A stretch of DNA of 64,000 bases from Fibrobacter sp. UWB13. GTDB taxonomy: Bacteria > Fibrobacterota > Fibrobacteria > Fibrobacterales > Fibrobacteraceae. A program made the translations under genes and the position numbers. The number at the start of each line of letters is the position of its first letter. The stretch's first letter is position 1. Shown here piece by piece: positions 26,239-34,593 of the stretch. The notes below the pieces were generated by a model. That model saw only the letters and a program-made list of their open reading frames with translations. It was not told the origin of the DNA and did no database searches. The stretch is taken from the NCBI RefSeq assembly GCF_900177805.1, contig NZ_FXAX01000001.1:2170001-2234000 (forward strand), written 5' to 3'.

Positions 26239-27306
26239 TTACTTCTGCAAATTGAGGCTTGCGTTGGCAGCGCCGTACAAGCTAATGCTGTAATCCTTGA
26301 TGAGGTACACCGGGATCTTGTTCAAGAGCGGACGGATGTTCGGATTATAGTTCTTTTCGAACCAGGTCATGAACAAGTTATCGCGTTCGAGCCAGCGGAG
26401 GTCCTTCTGCACCGTGCCACCGGCGAGGTAGAAACCGCCGAGCGGGAGGAACAACGTGCAAGCGTCGCTAGCAAAGCGGGCAAGCATCTTCACGAACATG
26501 CGCATCATTTCGGCAGCCACCGGATCGGTATCGCTTGCGCGGCTGATGTACTTCGGGCGGTCGTGCCAATCGGTTTCTTCAATCTTCTTGAAGGCATCGT
26601 TCTGCGGTACGCCCTTCGTGTCGCGCCACCATTCATAGAGGTGAGCAAGGCCCATGCCAGAGACGAGCGGTTCAACGCCCGGCACCGTGCCGATGCGCTT
26701 TTCCATGTAGTCGCGGAAGTCCTGAGTTTCCTTGTCGAACGGAGCAAACGTAGAGTGGCCACCTTCGGAGCAAGCCGGAATGTACTTCTGACCGTCAAAT
26801 GCGAGGAAGCCAACGCCCATGCCCGTACCCGGACCAATCACAGCCTTCGTGGCAGCCTGCGGCTTCGGTTCGCTACCGTCGGTGTGCTTGAACTTGAGAA
26901 TCTGCTTCGGATCATCGACGTCGAGGGTCGGGATGCCATAGCTAATAGCCATAAAGTCGTTAATCACGAGGGTCGGGATGCCGGTTGCATTCGTAATAGC
27001 ATCGCCGTCAACGCACCACGGGAGGTTCGTCATGACGCACTTGTTGTTTGCCACCGGACCTGCGGCGCTGATGCAGATGTGGGACGGCTTCAAATCCGCG
27101 CGGTTTTCGATTGCTGCCTTGAGCGTTTCACGGATCGGGGTGTCGAGTCCTTCAATGCACTGGCTCGGGCAAACGGTTTCGAGAATGAGCGTAAACTTGC
27201 CATCCTTGTAGCCCACAAGACCAAGGTTCGTATTCGTACCACCGATATCACCCGCCAAAACGAGACGGTCAAACTGAGCATCGGGATTAAGCCATTTAAT
27301 TTCCAT
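26239..27306 (-). CDS. glk: Glucokinase
   Basis: 355 residues of the Glk family (ASKHA fold): phosphate 1 motif LAGDIGGTNTNLGLV, VINDFMAISYGIP with the catalytic Asp, VIGPGTGMGVGF, and EGGHSTFAP, the glucose-binding E-G-G-H. It phosphorylates glucose at the expense of ATP, the first glycolytic step for a cellulose degrader. GGAG lies about 9 bases before the ATG. It is divergent from plsC. A small domain of about 30 residues before GDIGGT is also usual. Confidence 0.92.
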   Translation of the reverse strand: MEIKWLNPDAQFDRLVLAGDIGGTNTNLGLVGYKDGKFTLILETVCPSQCIEGLDTPIRETLKAAIENRADLKPSHICISAAGPVANNKCVMTNLPWCVDGDAITNATGIPTLVINDFMAISYGIPTLDVDDPKQILKFKHTDGSEPKPQAATKAVIGPGTGMGVGFLAFDGQKYIPACSEGGHSTFAPFDKETQDFRDYMEKRIGTVPGVEPLVSGMGLAHLYEWWRDTKGVPQNDAFKKIEETDWHDRPKYISRASDTDPVAAEMMRMFVKMLARFASDACTLFLPLGGFYLAGGTVQKDLRWLERDNLFMTWFEKNYNPNIRPLLNKIPVYLIKDYSISLYGAANASLNLQK

Positions 27307-27436
27307 AATTTAAAACTCCATGTTTTTCTCGATGAATATAATAAAAACAACTGTTTCAACCCACTCAAAAAATATACATTAAGCCCATAGGGACCTAATA
27401 AACAGGTCTAATATTCACTTTTAACAAGCAGAGACC

Positions 27437-28195
27437 ATGCGCGCTATTCTTGCACTCTTTTATTACATCGTCGTTTTCACTATCATGGTTGTTGCGGGTA
27501 TCCCCTACACCCTCTATTGCGGTATCCGCGGGCACTGGGAAAACTGCACCAAGATTTGCACTTTCGCCTTCAGGAACATTATTTTCAAGCTTTTCGGCAT
27601 TAAAGTCGCGGTCAAGGGGGCAGAAAACATTCCAAAGGGCGTAAACTACGTCATCGTCGCCAATCACCAGAGCTTTTTGGACATCAACGTCGTCTGGCAT
27701 TCCATCACGTCGGCGTCATTCATGGCGAAGGCAAGCCTCTGGAAAGCGCCCGTATTCGGCTGGGTCCTGAACCGCTCCGGCAACATTCCTATCCACACGA
27801 ACCCGCGCAAAAACGCAGGCCTCGGCAAAATCCTCAAGAAGCGCCTCGAAAGCAATTACAACATTGTCGTGTTCCCCGAAGGCCACCGCAGCGAAGACGG
27901 GCACATGTTCAAGTTCCAAAATGGAATTTTCCGTTTGGCAAAAGAACAGCACTTTGACATTTTGCCAGTTACATTTATCAATACCGGAAAGATTCTCCCG
28001 AAGGTCAAGTGGGCGGTCTATTCCGGCACCGTCGAGATGGTCGTTCACCCGCTGATCCGTTATGAAGATTACGCCGAGAAGCCGATGGCCGATCTCCGCG
28101 ACGAAACGCACGATTTAATTGAATCCGTAATGCCGTACAAGCAGGCGGAACTTGCCGCAGCAAAAGAAGCGGCAACAGAAAACAAGGAGGCTTAA
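27437..28195 (+). CDS. plsC: 1-acyl-sn-glycerol-3-phosphate acyltransferase
   Basis: 252 residues: an N-terminal membrane segment (about 5-25), acyltransferase motif I NHQSFLD (H-x4-D), motif III FPEGHRSEDG and a hydrophobic IPIHTNPRKNAG region. It makes phosphatidic acid at the inner membrane. The tail is Ala/Lys-rich. Two bases separate it from the RNase R gene, so they are one operon. Confidence 0.9.
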   Translation: MRAILALFYYIVVFTIMVVAGIPYTLYCGIRGHWENCTKICTFAFRNIIFKLFGIKVAVKGAENIPKGVNYVIVANHQSFLDINVVWHSITSASFMAKASLWKAPVFGWVLNRSGNIPIHTNPRKNAGLGKILKKRLESNYNIVVFPEGHRSEDGHMFKFQNGIFRLAKEQHFDILPVTFINTGKILPKVKWAVYSGTVEMVVHPLIRYEDYAEKPMADLRDETHDLIESVMPYKQAELAAAKEAATENKEA

Positions 28196-28197
28196 TT

Positions 28198-30636
28198 ATG
28201 GCTAAGGAATTACCGAGCGAAGAACAAATTATTGCAATCCTTCGTGACGAACCTATGGTAGGGAGCCAGCTCCGCAGCGCTCTCGGCCTCCCGAAAAAAC
28301 AGAAGATGGCTTTTAAGCAACTCCTCGCCGACATGATCGAGCGCGGTGTTCTCAAGCGTTCCGCCCACAAGGAATACCAGCTGGGCGATGGCGAACCGCT
28401 CGAAGACAAGCGCGAAAAGCGCCGCAAAAAGCTTGCAGAGCAGGGAGTTGAAGACAACCGCCGTCCAGGCGCACGCAGCCGTCGCCAGACCGAAAAGGAT
28501 TCCGGCACACGCGTGAAGCGCGGCATTCTGCACCAGACCGGTGACGAAGACTGGCAGGTGACCGAAATCGATACGGGCAAGGTGTACGAAATGTGCCACC
28601 GCAGACAGGCGCCGGGCAAGGAAGGCGAGACCATCAGCTTCACGCTTTATCCGCACCCGAAGCTCAAGCACAGCTACTTGGCGAAGGTCGACCGCTCCGC
28701 AGAAATCATGAACGTGACTTGGGACGAAGTCAAGAAAAAGTTCATGGAAGAGAGCAACTTGCCCAAGGGCTTTAGCCCCGCTATTGAAAAGTACGTGGCC
28801 TCCATTACAGAACCGACCGAAAAGGATTTCAAGGGCCGCGTGGATTATCGCAAGCTCGACATTCTCTGCATTGACCCCGAAGGCGCCATGGACCACGACG
28901 ATGCTATCAGCGTGGAACGCAAGCCGAATGGTGGTTACAAGCTCGGCGTGCACATCGCCGACGTGAGCTACTACGTGCCTGAAGGATCTGACCTCGACGA
29001 AGAAGCTCTTGAAAGAAGTTATACGCAATACTTGCCGTGGACGGCAGTGCCGATGCTCCCGGAAAAGCTTTCGAGCGGCGTTTGCAGTTTGCACGAAGGC
29101 GTAGACCGTTGCGCATTCACCTGCATGATCGACTTGGACAAGGAAGCAAATGTTCTCGGTTGGGACTTCCACCGCAGTGTCGTGAACATTACGAAGGGCA
29201 TCACGTACCAGCAGGCAGTGAAGATGATGGAAGAAGGCGACGATTCCATCAAGGCTCTCGCCGAAGTGACGGCACTTCTCAAGAGGAACCGCACCAAGGA
29301 TGGCTTGCTCGAATTCCAGACAACCGAATACGGTTGCAAGTTTGACGAAAACGGTGAACCAGTCAAGATTTTCCCGCGCGAACACGACGAATCGAATTCC
29401 TGGGTCGAAGAATGCATGCTCATCGCGAACAATTGCTGCGCGAAGGAACTCAAGCAGCGCAAGCTGCAAGGCATTTACCGTATCCATGAAGCTCCGGACA
29501 CGAAGGACATCATGGAACTCTATTACATGTACCCGGACCTGTTCAAGGACGCTCCGGTAATGTTGCGCGACTTAGGCAAGCCGCGCAGCGGCGATACAAA
29601 CTTGAACCCGGTAGCCTTCAAGCTTTACGAACACTTGGTGAAGCGCGCCGCCGGTGACGAGACGCTCACGAACCGCATTTTGCGCAGTATGCAGAAGGCC
29701 CATTACGACAGCAACAGCTTCGGGCACTTCGCCTTGAACTGGCAGGATTACAGCCACTTCACTTCGCCGATCCGCCGTTACGCGGACCTCTGGTGCCATC
29801 GCGAACTCGCCCGCAAGGGTAAGGAAATCGACGCCGAACGCGTGAACAGCGTGATTGAAGTTTGCGACTTGATTTCTGCAAACGAAATCAAGAACATGAA
29901 GGTGGAACGCATCGCCATCAAGGTGTGCAGTTGCTGGATTTTGAAGAGCCGCATTGGCGATAGCTTCGAAGCAAATGTAACAGGCATCGAAGAATGGGGC
30001 ATTTACGTTTCTATCGACGATCCGATTGCCGAAGGTCTTGTGCGCTACCGCGATATCACGGGCGATGACTTTTACGTGTTCAATCCGGACCAGGGTCTTG
30101 CATTTGGCAAGCGTAGCGGCCGCACCTTCCGCCGTGGCGACAAGGTGATGGTTCAACTCCTCAGAGTTGACCCATTGCGCGGTCAGGCAGATTTCAGCAT
30201 CACCGAAAAGCTGAGCCCTGAACCGAAGAAGCGCCGTACCCGCGAAGATACCGAACGCGACATTCGCAATTTCAATGAAAGAGCTGACCGCGCTGCGGCC
30301 GCCGAAGCACTCGGCTATGTAAGCCAGCCGGACGAAGACGACGATTACGAACCGGAATACGTTTCTCGCGGTCGCCGTGGACGTCGCGATTTCGATGGTC
30401 CGATTTTTGAACGCACCGGACGCGATTCTCGTGAACGTGGCGGTTTCCGCAAGGGCCGTGACGAATTCGATGAAGGCCGCCGTTCCGACAAGCGTGGGAA
30501 ACACGGAGGTCGAGACTCCCGTGATTTCGGCGAAGGATTCCATGTAGCAAGCGAGCCGCGTGAAGCAAGACGTGGCCGCAGATCTAGCGAAAAAGGTCGC
30601 GGACGCAGCAGCCGCGGAGGCCGCAGAGGAAGATAG
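28198..30636 (+). CDS. rnr: Ribonuclease R
   Basis: 812 residues. N-terminal winged helix (about 1-60), basic linker, cold-shock-like part, RNB catalytic domain (about 215-540) with the Asp cluster in IDPEGAMDHDDAIS, the SPIRRYADLWCHR motif, S1 domain (about 595-675: SFEANVTGIEEWGIYVSI), then a tail of about 120 residues rich in R, G and D (RGRRGRRDF, SSRGGRRGR). A 3-prime to 5-prime exoribonuclease that degrades structured RNA. The tail is longer and more RGG-like than the Lys-rich tail of the E. coli enzyme. AAGGAGG precedes the ATG. Confidence 0.93.
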   Translation: MAKELPSEEQIIAILRDEPMVGSQLRSALGLPKKQKMAFKQLLADMIERGVLKRSAHKEYQLGDGEPLEDKREKRRKKLAEQGVEDNRRPGARSRRQTEKDSGTRVKRGILHQTGDEDWQVTEIDTGKVYEMCHRRQAPGKEGETISFTLYPHPKLKHSYLAKVDRSAEIMNVTWDEVKKKFMEESNLPKGFSPAIEKYVASITEPTEKDFKGRVDYRKLDILCIDPEGAMDHDDAISVERKPNGGYKLGVHIADVSYYVPEGSDLDEEALERSYTQYLPWTAVPMLPEKLSSGVCSLHEGVDRCAFTCMIDLDKEANVLGWDFHRSVVNITKGITYQQAVKMMEEGDDSIKALAEVTALLKRNRTKDGLLEFQTTEYGCKFDENGEPVKIFPREHDESNSWVEECMLIANNCCAKELKQRKLQGIYRIHEAPDTKDIMELYYMYPDLFKDAPVMLRDLGKPRSGDTNLNPVAFKLYEHLVKRAAGDETLTNRILRSMQKAHYDSNSFGHFALNWQDYSHFTSPIRRYADLWCHRELARKGKEIDAERVNSVIEVCDLISANEIKNMKVERIAIKVCSCWILKSRIGDSFEANVTGIEEWGIYVSIDDPIAEGLVRYRDITGDDFYVFNPDQGLAFGKRSGRTFRRGDKVMVQLLRVDPLRGQADFSITEKLSPEPKKRRTREDTERDIRNFNERADRAAAAEALGYVSQPDEDDDYEPEYVSRGRRGRRDFDGPIFERTGRDSRERGGFRKGRDEFDEGRRSDKRGKHGGRDSRDFGEGFHVASEPREARRGRRSSEKGRGRSSRGGRRGR

Positions 30637-30639
30637 CTG

Positions 30640-31551
30640 ATGGACGCATGCAATAAAGTCGCCCTCTATGCCAGTTACCAAACCGGGGAAGACCTCCCCG
30701 GCTATGTCCGTTTTGCGCTCAAGCATCTTGCCGAGACCGACTTCAAAGTCGTCCTCCTCACGAACCGCCGAACGCTTTCGAACGACACCTACGATTTTCT
30801 GAAGGAAAATCACATCGAGCTTTTCCTCACCGAAAATCGCGGATTTGACTTTGGCATGTGGCGGCGTTATTTGCAACTGCAGGCGAACCGAACAGACGCT
30901 GCCGGCAACTACGTTCCCGGCGTCATCACGCGCGATGTGGAACGCTTGTTGCTCATCAACGATTCCATCGTCTATTACCAAAACAAATTCAAAGAATTCT
31001 TTGAACGCGCCGAACAAAGCAACGCCGACGTCGTCTCGCTCACAAGCAATGACGAATTTGCACCGCACCTGCAATCGTTCTTCTTGTACATGAAACCAGC
31101 CGCACTCGGCGTGTTCTTCTTGCACATTTTCGAGACTCCCGAACAGACCGAATTCTACGATGTCACCCGCAAGCTCGAAGTCGGCTTAAGTGAAAAATTC
31201 ACCGAAGCCGAAGTCATCATGGAATCGCTCTACCACACGGAACGTCCCGTGTTCTTCGCATACGACGAGCTCATCCAACAAGGTGCTGGTTTCGTAAAGC
31301 GCAAGCTTCTGGAACGCCGTTTCAACTACGAAGAAAAGAAACACTTCGTACGCCATCATGCCTACGATGCGCTCAACAAGGACTACACCGCACTCATTCT
31401 AGAAGCCGGGCTAGACGCCGATTTTGACGAGAGTTGGCTCCCGAAATGCAATGAGACTCGTGCAGAGCGCATCAAGGACTTTATCTGGGAAAAAGGTTTC
31501 CAGCTCGTCGGCTTCCCCGCTAAACGCCTGATTGACAAGCTGAAGAAATAA
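30640..31551 (+). CDS. RgpF-like rhamnan synthesis family protein
   Basis: 303 residues. Motifs of the RgpF family are present: VALYASYQTGEDLPGYVRF, ENRGFDFGMWRRYL, LLINDSIVYY, and QSFFLYMK. The family takes part in building rhamnose-rich or O-antigen glycans in the cytoplasm and resembles glycosyltransferases. It starts 3 bases after the RNase R stop. Substrate not deducible; no other glycan genes are adjacent. Confidence 0.8.
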   Translation: MDACNKVALYASYQTGEDLPGYVRFALKHLAETDFKVVLLTNRRTLSNDTYDFLKENHIELFLTENRGFDFGMWRRYLQLQANRTDAAGNYVPGVITRDVERLLLINDSIVYYQNKFKEFFERAEQSNADVVSLTSNDEFAPHLQSFFLYMKPAALGVFFLHIFETPEQTEFYDVTRKLEVGLSEKFTEAEVIMESLYHTERPVFFAYDELIQQGAGFVKRKLLERRFNYEEKKHFVRHHAYDALNKDYTALILEAGLDADFDESWLPKCNETRAERIKDFIWEKGFQLVGFPAKRLIDKLKK

Positions 31552-31566
31552 ATGCTCTTGATGGAG

Positions 31567-31588
31567 ATGCCCGCACAGAGGCGGGCAT
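31567..31588. repeat. ATGCCCGN dispersed palindrome
   Basis: ATGCCCGC/GCGGGCAT with a 6-base loop, followed by GACAAAA, in the gap between two convergent genes; a possible shared terminator. Confidence 0.75.
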
Positions 31589-31622
31589 GACAAAATTCAC
31601 ATTATACGTTTACTAGCGTTCC

Positions 31623-32375
31623 TTAAAACGGTAAGTCGAATTCTTCCTCTTGGGCGCGTTTCAGCTGATTGCGAAGTTCAGTCGCAAACTTGCGCGGAAC
31701 AGGTCTCGAAGGCGGAAGTACGTTCACGGAAAGTTCATCAGAAACACAATAATTTACGGCTCCATTTTCCGACACAGAGTAAGTGACGACTTTATAGGAA
31801 TCACCCATGCTCAATTCGTTTAAAAGCGGGCTCGCTCCATCCTTAGAATTACGAAGTTGCTCACGGACTTTTTCGATTTGCTCTGCAGTAGACGGCGTAT
31901 TCCACACAATCGCAAGCTGAGCGTAATCATTCCGCGGGATTTCTACAATGTCCCCTTGCTTAAAACGAATCGTCTTGGGGTCACGACCATTATAAGGTTC
32001 TTTATTGCATACCCTCAACTGTCTCGGGAGATTACTCGGTCCTTCACTTTTCAGCCACAAAGAACCATCTTCGAGGTAACGCCAGCACGAAACATAGTCT
32101 GTAGAGTGCATCAAAGATCCCAGCGGCAATTCCGTCACTAAAAAGCCATAGGCGTCATTTGATTTTTTCTTGACGATTTTACGAATACTCTTTTCGGCAT
32201 CCGCCAAAGATTGATAGTACCCGACCTCACCTTCCATCAAATGGAAACAAGGGCAAACAGAGGGGTAAAATGCGAGCTCATCCTTATCAATACTAAAGCT
32301 CTCTTTTTTGCTAATCATATAGCGAAAAACGCGTAAAACGAACAGATTTGTATTGTTTTCGGACTGTTGTGGCAT
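31623..32375 (-). CDS. Hypothetical protein
   Basis: 250 residues, not recognised. No signal peptide or membrane segment. It contains a CPCFHLMEGE stretch near residue 41, a central part with isolated W and Y (CWRYLEDGSLWLK), FKQGDIVEIPRNDYAQLAIV (resembling a small beta-barrel with G-D-I-V-E), and a charged C-terminus RAQEEEFDLPF. GAGAGG precedes the ATG. Its own promoter region faces that of the lipoprotein gene at 32509. Probably lineage-specific. Confidence 0.7.
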   Translation of the reverse strand: MPQQSENNTNLFVLRVFRYMISKKESFSIDKDELAFYPSVCPCFHLMEGEVGYYQSLADAEKSIRKIVKKKSNDAYGFLVTELPLGSLMHSTDYVSCWRYLEDGSLWLKSEGPSNLPRQLRVCNKEPYNGRDPKTIRFKQGDIVEIPRNDYAQLAIVWNTPSTAEQIEKVREQLRNSKDGASPLLNELSMGDSYKVVTYSVSENGAVNYCVSDELSVNVLPPSRPVPRKFATELRNQLKRAQEEEFDLPF

Positions 32376-32508
32376 ATATACCTCTCTTTTTATTCAAAAT
32401 AACAGGTATAATTTATAAAATCGTACTGACATATAATGACATTTTGAATATATTTTTGCACCTAGCCCCTTTCCACAAAAAGAAGCACATCAGTAAAGCA
32501 GGTATGGA

Positions 32509-34593
32509 ATGAAGAAATTTGGTTTAACAGCGATTGGTTTTGCTGCTTTTGGGGCATCGTTATGGATGGCGGGCTGCGGCTCCGACGGAAACCCCTCTAA
32601 CGGTGGCGATATCGACCCGAGCCAGCCTATTTCTCTTCTCGACACTTTGACCGTTCCGAGTGCAGCCAACTTGCCCGCCTGCGATGCAAGCCGAGAAGGT
32701 CGTGCGTTCTTTGTGCAGAACGAGAACTTGCCGCGACTTTGCGTAAAAGGCTCTTGGCGCAGTGCAGCGGACTCCACAGACTTTAGCATCACCTGCAGCG
32801 ACGGATTTTTGCACGCGGTTGACAAAATTTCGTCAACCGGAACAACCGTCGGTAGCGCAGACACGGTCTTTGTCGAAGGCTTCGTTTCGCCGATTTCTGG
32901 CATTGCACAAAAAGGGCCGTTCGTCTTTGGCACAAGCGTTACCATCACCGAAGCGAACAAGGAATTCAACACCGAGACTTACCAAAAAGCAGAAGGCTGC
33001 ATCCTCACGAATGACGGCCGCTACACCTTTAACGAAGTCCATTCGAATTCCAACTGCGTGAAAATCAGGGCGACCGGATTTTACCGCAACGAAGTGACAG
33101 GCAGAGTTTCAAACAACCCCATTACACTTGCTGCAAAGACATGCTCGCCCGAACATGCGAACGTGAACATTCTCACGCACATTACCATCCCGCGCATTGA
33201 GCAGCTCACGATGAACCACATTGACTTCGCCGAAGCCAAAGCGCAGGCGGAGCGCGAAGCATTTGCCGCATTCGGGATTGATACGGTCATGCTTTATTCG
33301 CAGCCGTACTTTACCGACGGGCGAACCGACAAGCCCGTTGCCGAAGATTTGGACATGTTCGGGAACAGCGAATATAGCGCCGCACTGTTTGCCATCTCCG
33401 CCATGATTCAAGGCGAGCGCAGCGAGAACGACATGATGAATCTTGCGAACAATCTCGCCGAAGACCTCAAGGGCGATGGCACTTGGAACGACCAGAACTG
33501 GAAAATTCAAATTGCCGACTGGATTGTAGGTCTCGACACGCTTTGGAAATACAACGACATCCGCAACAACGTTTCATCGTGGGGCATGAGCATCCCGAAC
33601 TTTGAGCGTTACATGCGCGCGTTTATTCCTATCGCTTACGGATTCGAGCCATGCACGGACGCCAACGCAGGGCAAGTCACGTACGTGAACCAAGGTCAAA
33701 GCGCCCTTTTCGCAAACGACTACGAACACGCCGACCATTCTAGAGTCCGATTCATCTGCGATGCAAATTCCAAGGAATGGCGCATTGCACAGCCCATCGA
33801 AAAAGACACGGCTGGATTCGGCCCCGGCGAATACGACAAGGAAGTCCGCGAAGGCCGTGTAAATCACGACAACTATTACATCTTCGAAACCGCCACAAAC
33901 GCATGGCGCGTCGCCACCCCGCAGGAAGCCGACGGATTTACAGACCTCGTTGAAGTTTATGCAAATCTCAAGTCCGACGAAAAAGCAGTCTTCATCATCC
34001 GCCACAGCGAACGCACCGATGACACGGGCCCGAACGGCCACTTGACTAGCAACGGAAAAACGTATGCTCGCAATTTAGGCACACGCCTCGCTGCCGTTGC
34101 GAAGGAAGATTTTTACTACGGTTATTCGGGCTACACACGCACGCAAGAAACTTGCGAAGAAATCGCCATTGGTAAAGGTCAAGTGGGCTACACGCTCAAC
34201 ATCCTCCCCTACATGGACGGAGCCTGGTACATTAAGGACGAAGCCACCGCCAACAACTATATCAATGCCGAAGGCGGCTGGGTCGTATTTTCCAAGTACG
34301 GCTTTACAGGCGCCTACCCAGACGCATTCTACGATTTAGAAACTCGCAGCGAAGAACTCCTGAAGAACAACATCCTCGCAAACCTCCCAGCCATGAAACG
34401 CGTAAACGTCATGTGCACGCACGATTACCTGGTCGTGCCGCTCCTCGCCTACACCACCAACGGTCACGCGAACGTGCGCTACTACGAGAAATGGCGCTGG
34501 GTCAATTACCTCTCGGGCGTTGCAATGATCATCTCCGCTGACGGTTCCGTGCGTTACGTCCCCGTCAAGGGACTTGAATCGGGAACAATGTAA
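32509..34593 (+). CDS. Lipoprotein with C-terminal histidine-phosphatase domain
   Basis: 694 residues. Signal peptide with lipobox MAGCGSDG (C23). Residues about 120-400 include VEGFVSPISGIAQKGPFVFG, a motif I recognise from Fibrobacter surface lipoproteins, then alpha-helical segments. From about 480 a phosphoglycerate-mutase-like domain begins: FIIRHSERTDDTGPNG (catalytic RHSER), LTSNGKTYARNLGTRL, YSGYTRTQETCEEI and the second histidine in MCTHDYLVVPLL. The domain is thus complete enough to be active as a phosphatase outside the cytoplasm. Substrate unknown. Convergent with the amino-acid transporter gene, with no bases between the stops. Confidence 0.82.
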   Translation: MKKFGLTAIGFAAFGASLWMAGCGSDGNPSNGGDIDPSQPISLLDTLTVPSAANLPACDASREGRAFFVQNENLPRLCVKGSWRSAADSTDFSITCSDGFLHAVDKISSTGTTVGSADTVFVEGFVSPISGIAQKGPFVFGTSVTITEANKEFNTETYQKAEGCILTNDGRYTFNEVHSNSNCVKIRATGFYRNEVTGRVSNNPITLAAKTCSPEHANVNILTHITIPRIEQLTMNHIDFAEAKAQAEREAFAAFGIDTVMLYSQPYFTDGRTDKPVAEDLDMFGNSEYSAALFAISAMIQGERSENDMMNLANNLAEDLKGDGTWNDQNWKIQIADWIVGLDTLWKYNDIRNNVSSWGMSIPNFERYMRAFIPIAYGFEPCTDANAGQVTYVNQGQSALFANDYEHADHSRVRFICDANSKEWRIAQPIEKDTAGFGPGEYDKEVREGRVNHDNYYIFETATNAWRVATPQEADGFTDLVEVYANLKSDEKAVFIIRHSERTDDTGPNGHLTSNGKTYARNLGTRLAAVAKEDFYYGYSGYTRTQETCEEIAIGKGQVGYTLNILPYMDGAWYIKDEATANNYINAEGGWVVFSKYGFTGAYPDAFYDLETRSEELLKNNILANLPAMKRVNVMCTHDYLVVPLLAYTTNGHANVRYYEKWRWVNYLSGVAMIISADGSVRYVPVKGLESGTM

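Noticed and set aside
28210-31125. Long minus-strand open frames of 425 and 517 residues across rnr and the RgpF-like gene
   Set aside because: Shadows caused by codon bias of the real plus-strand genes; composition is unlike protein and no start signals are present.
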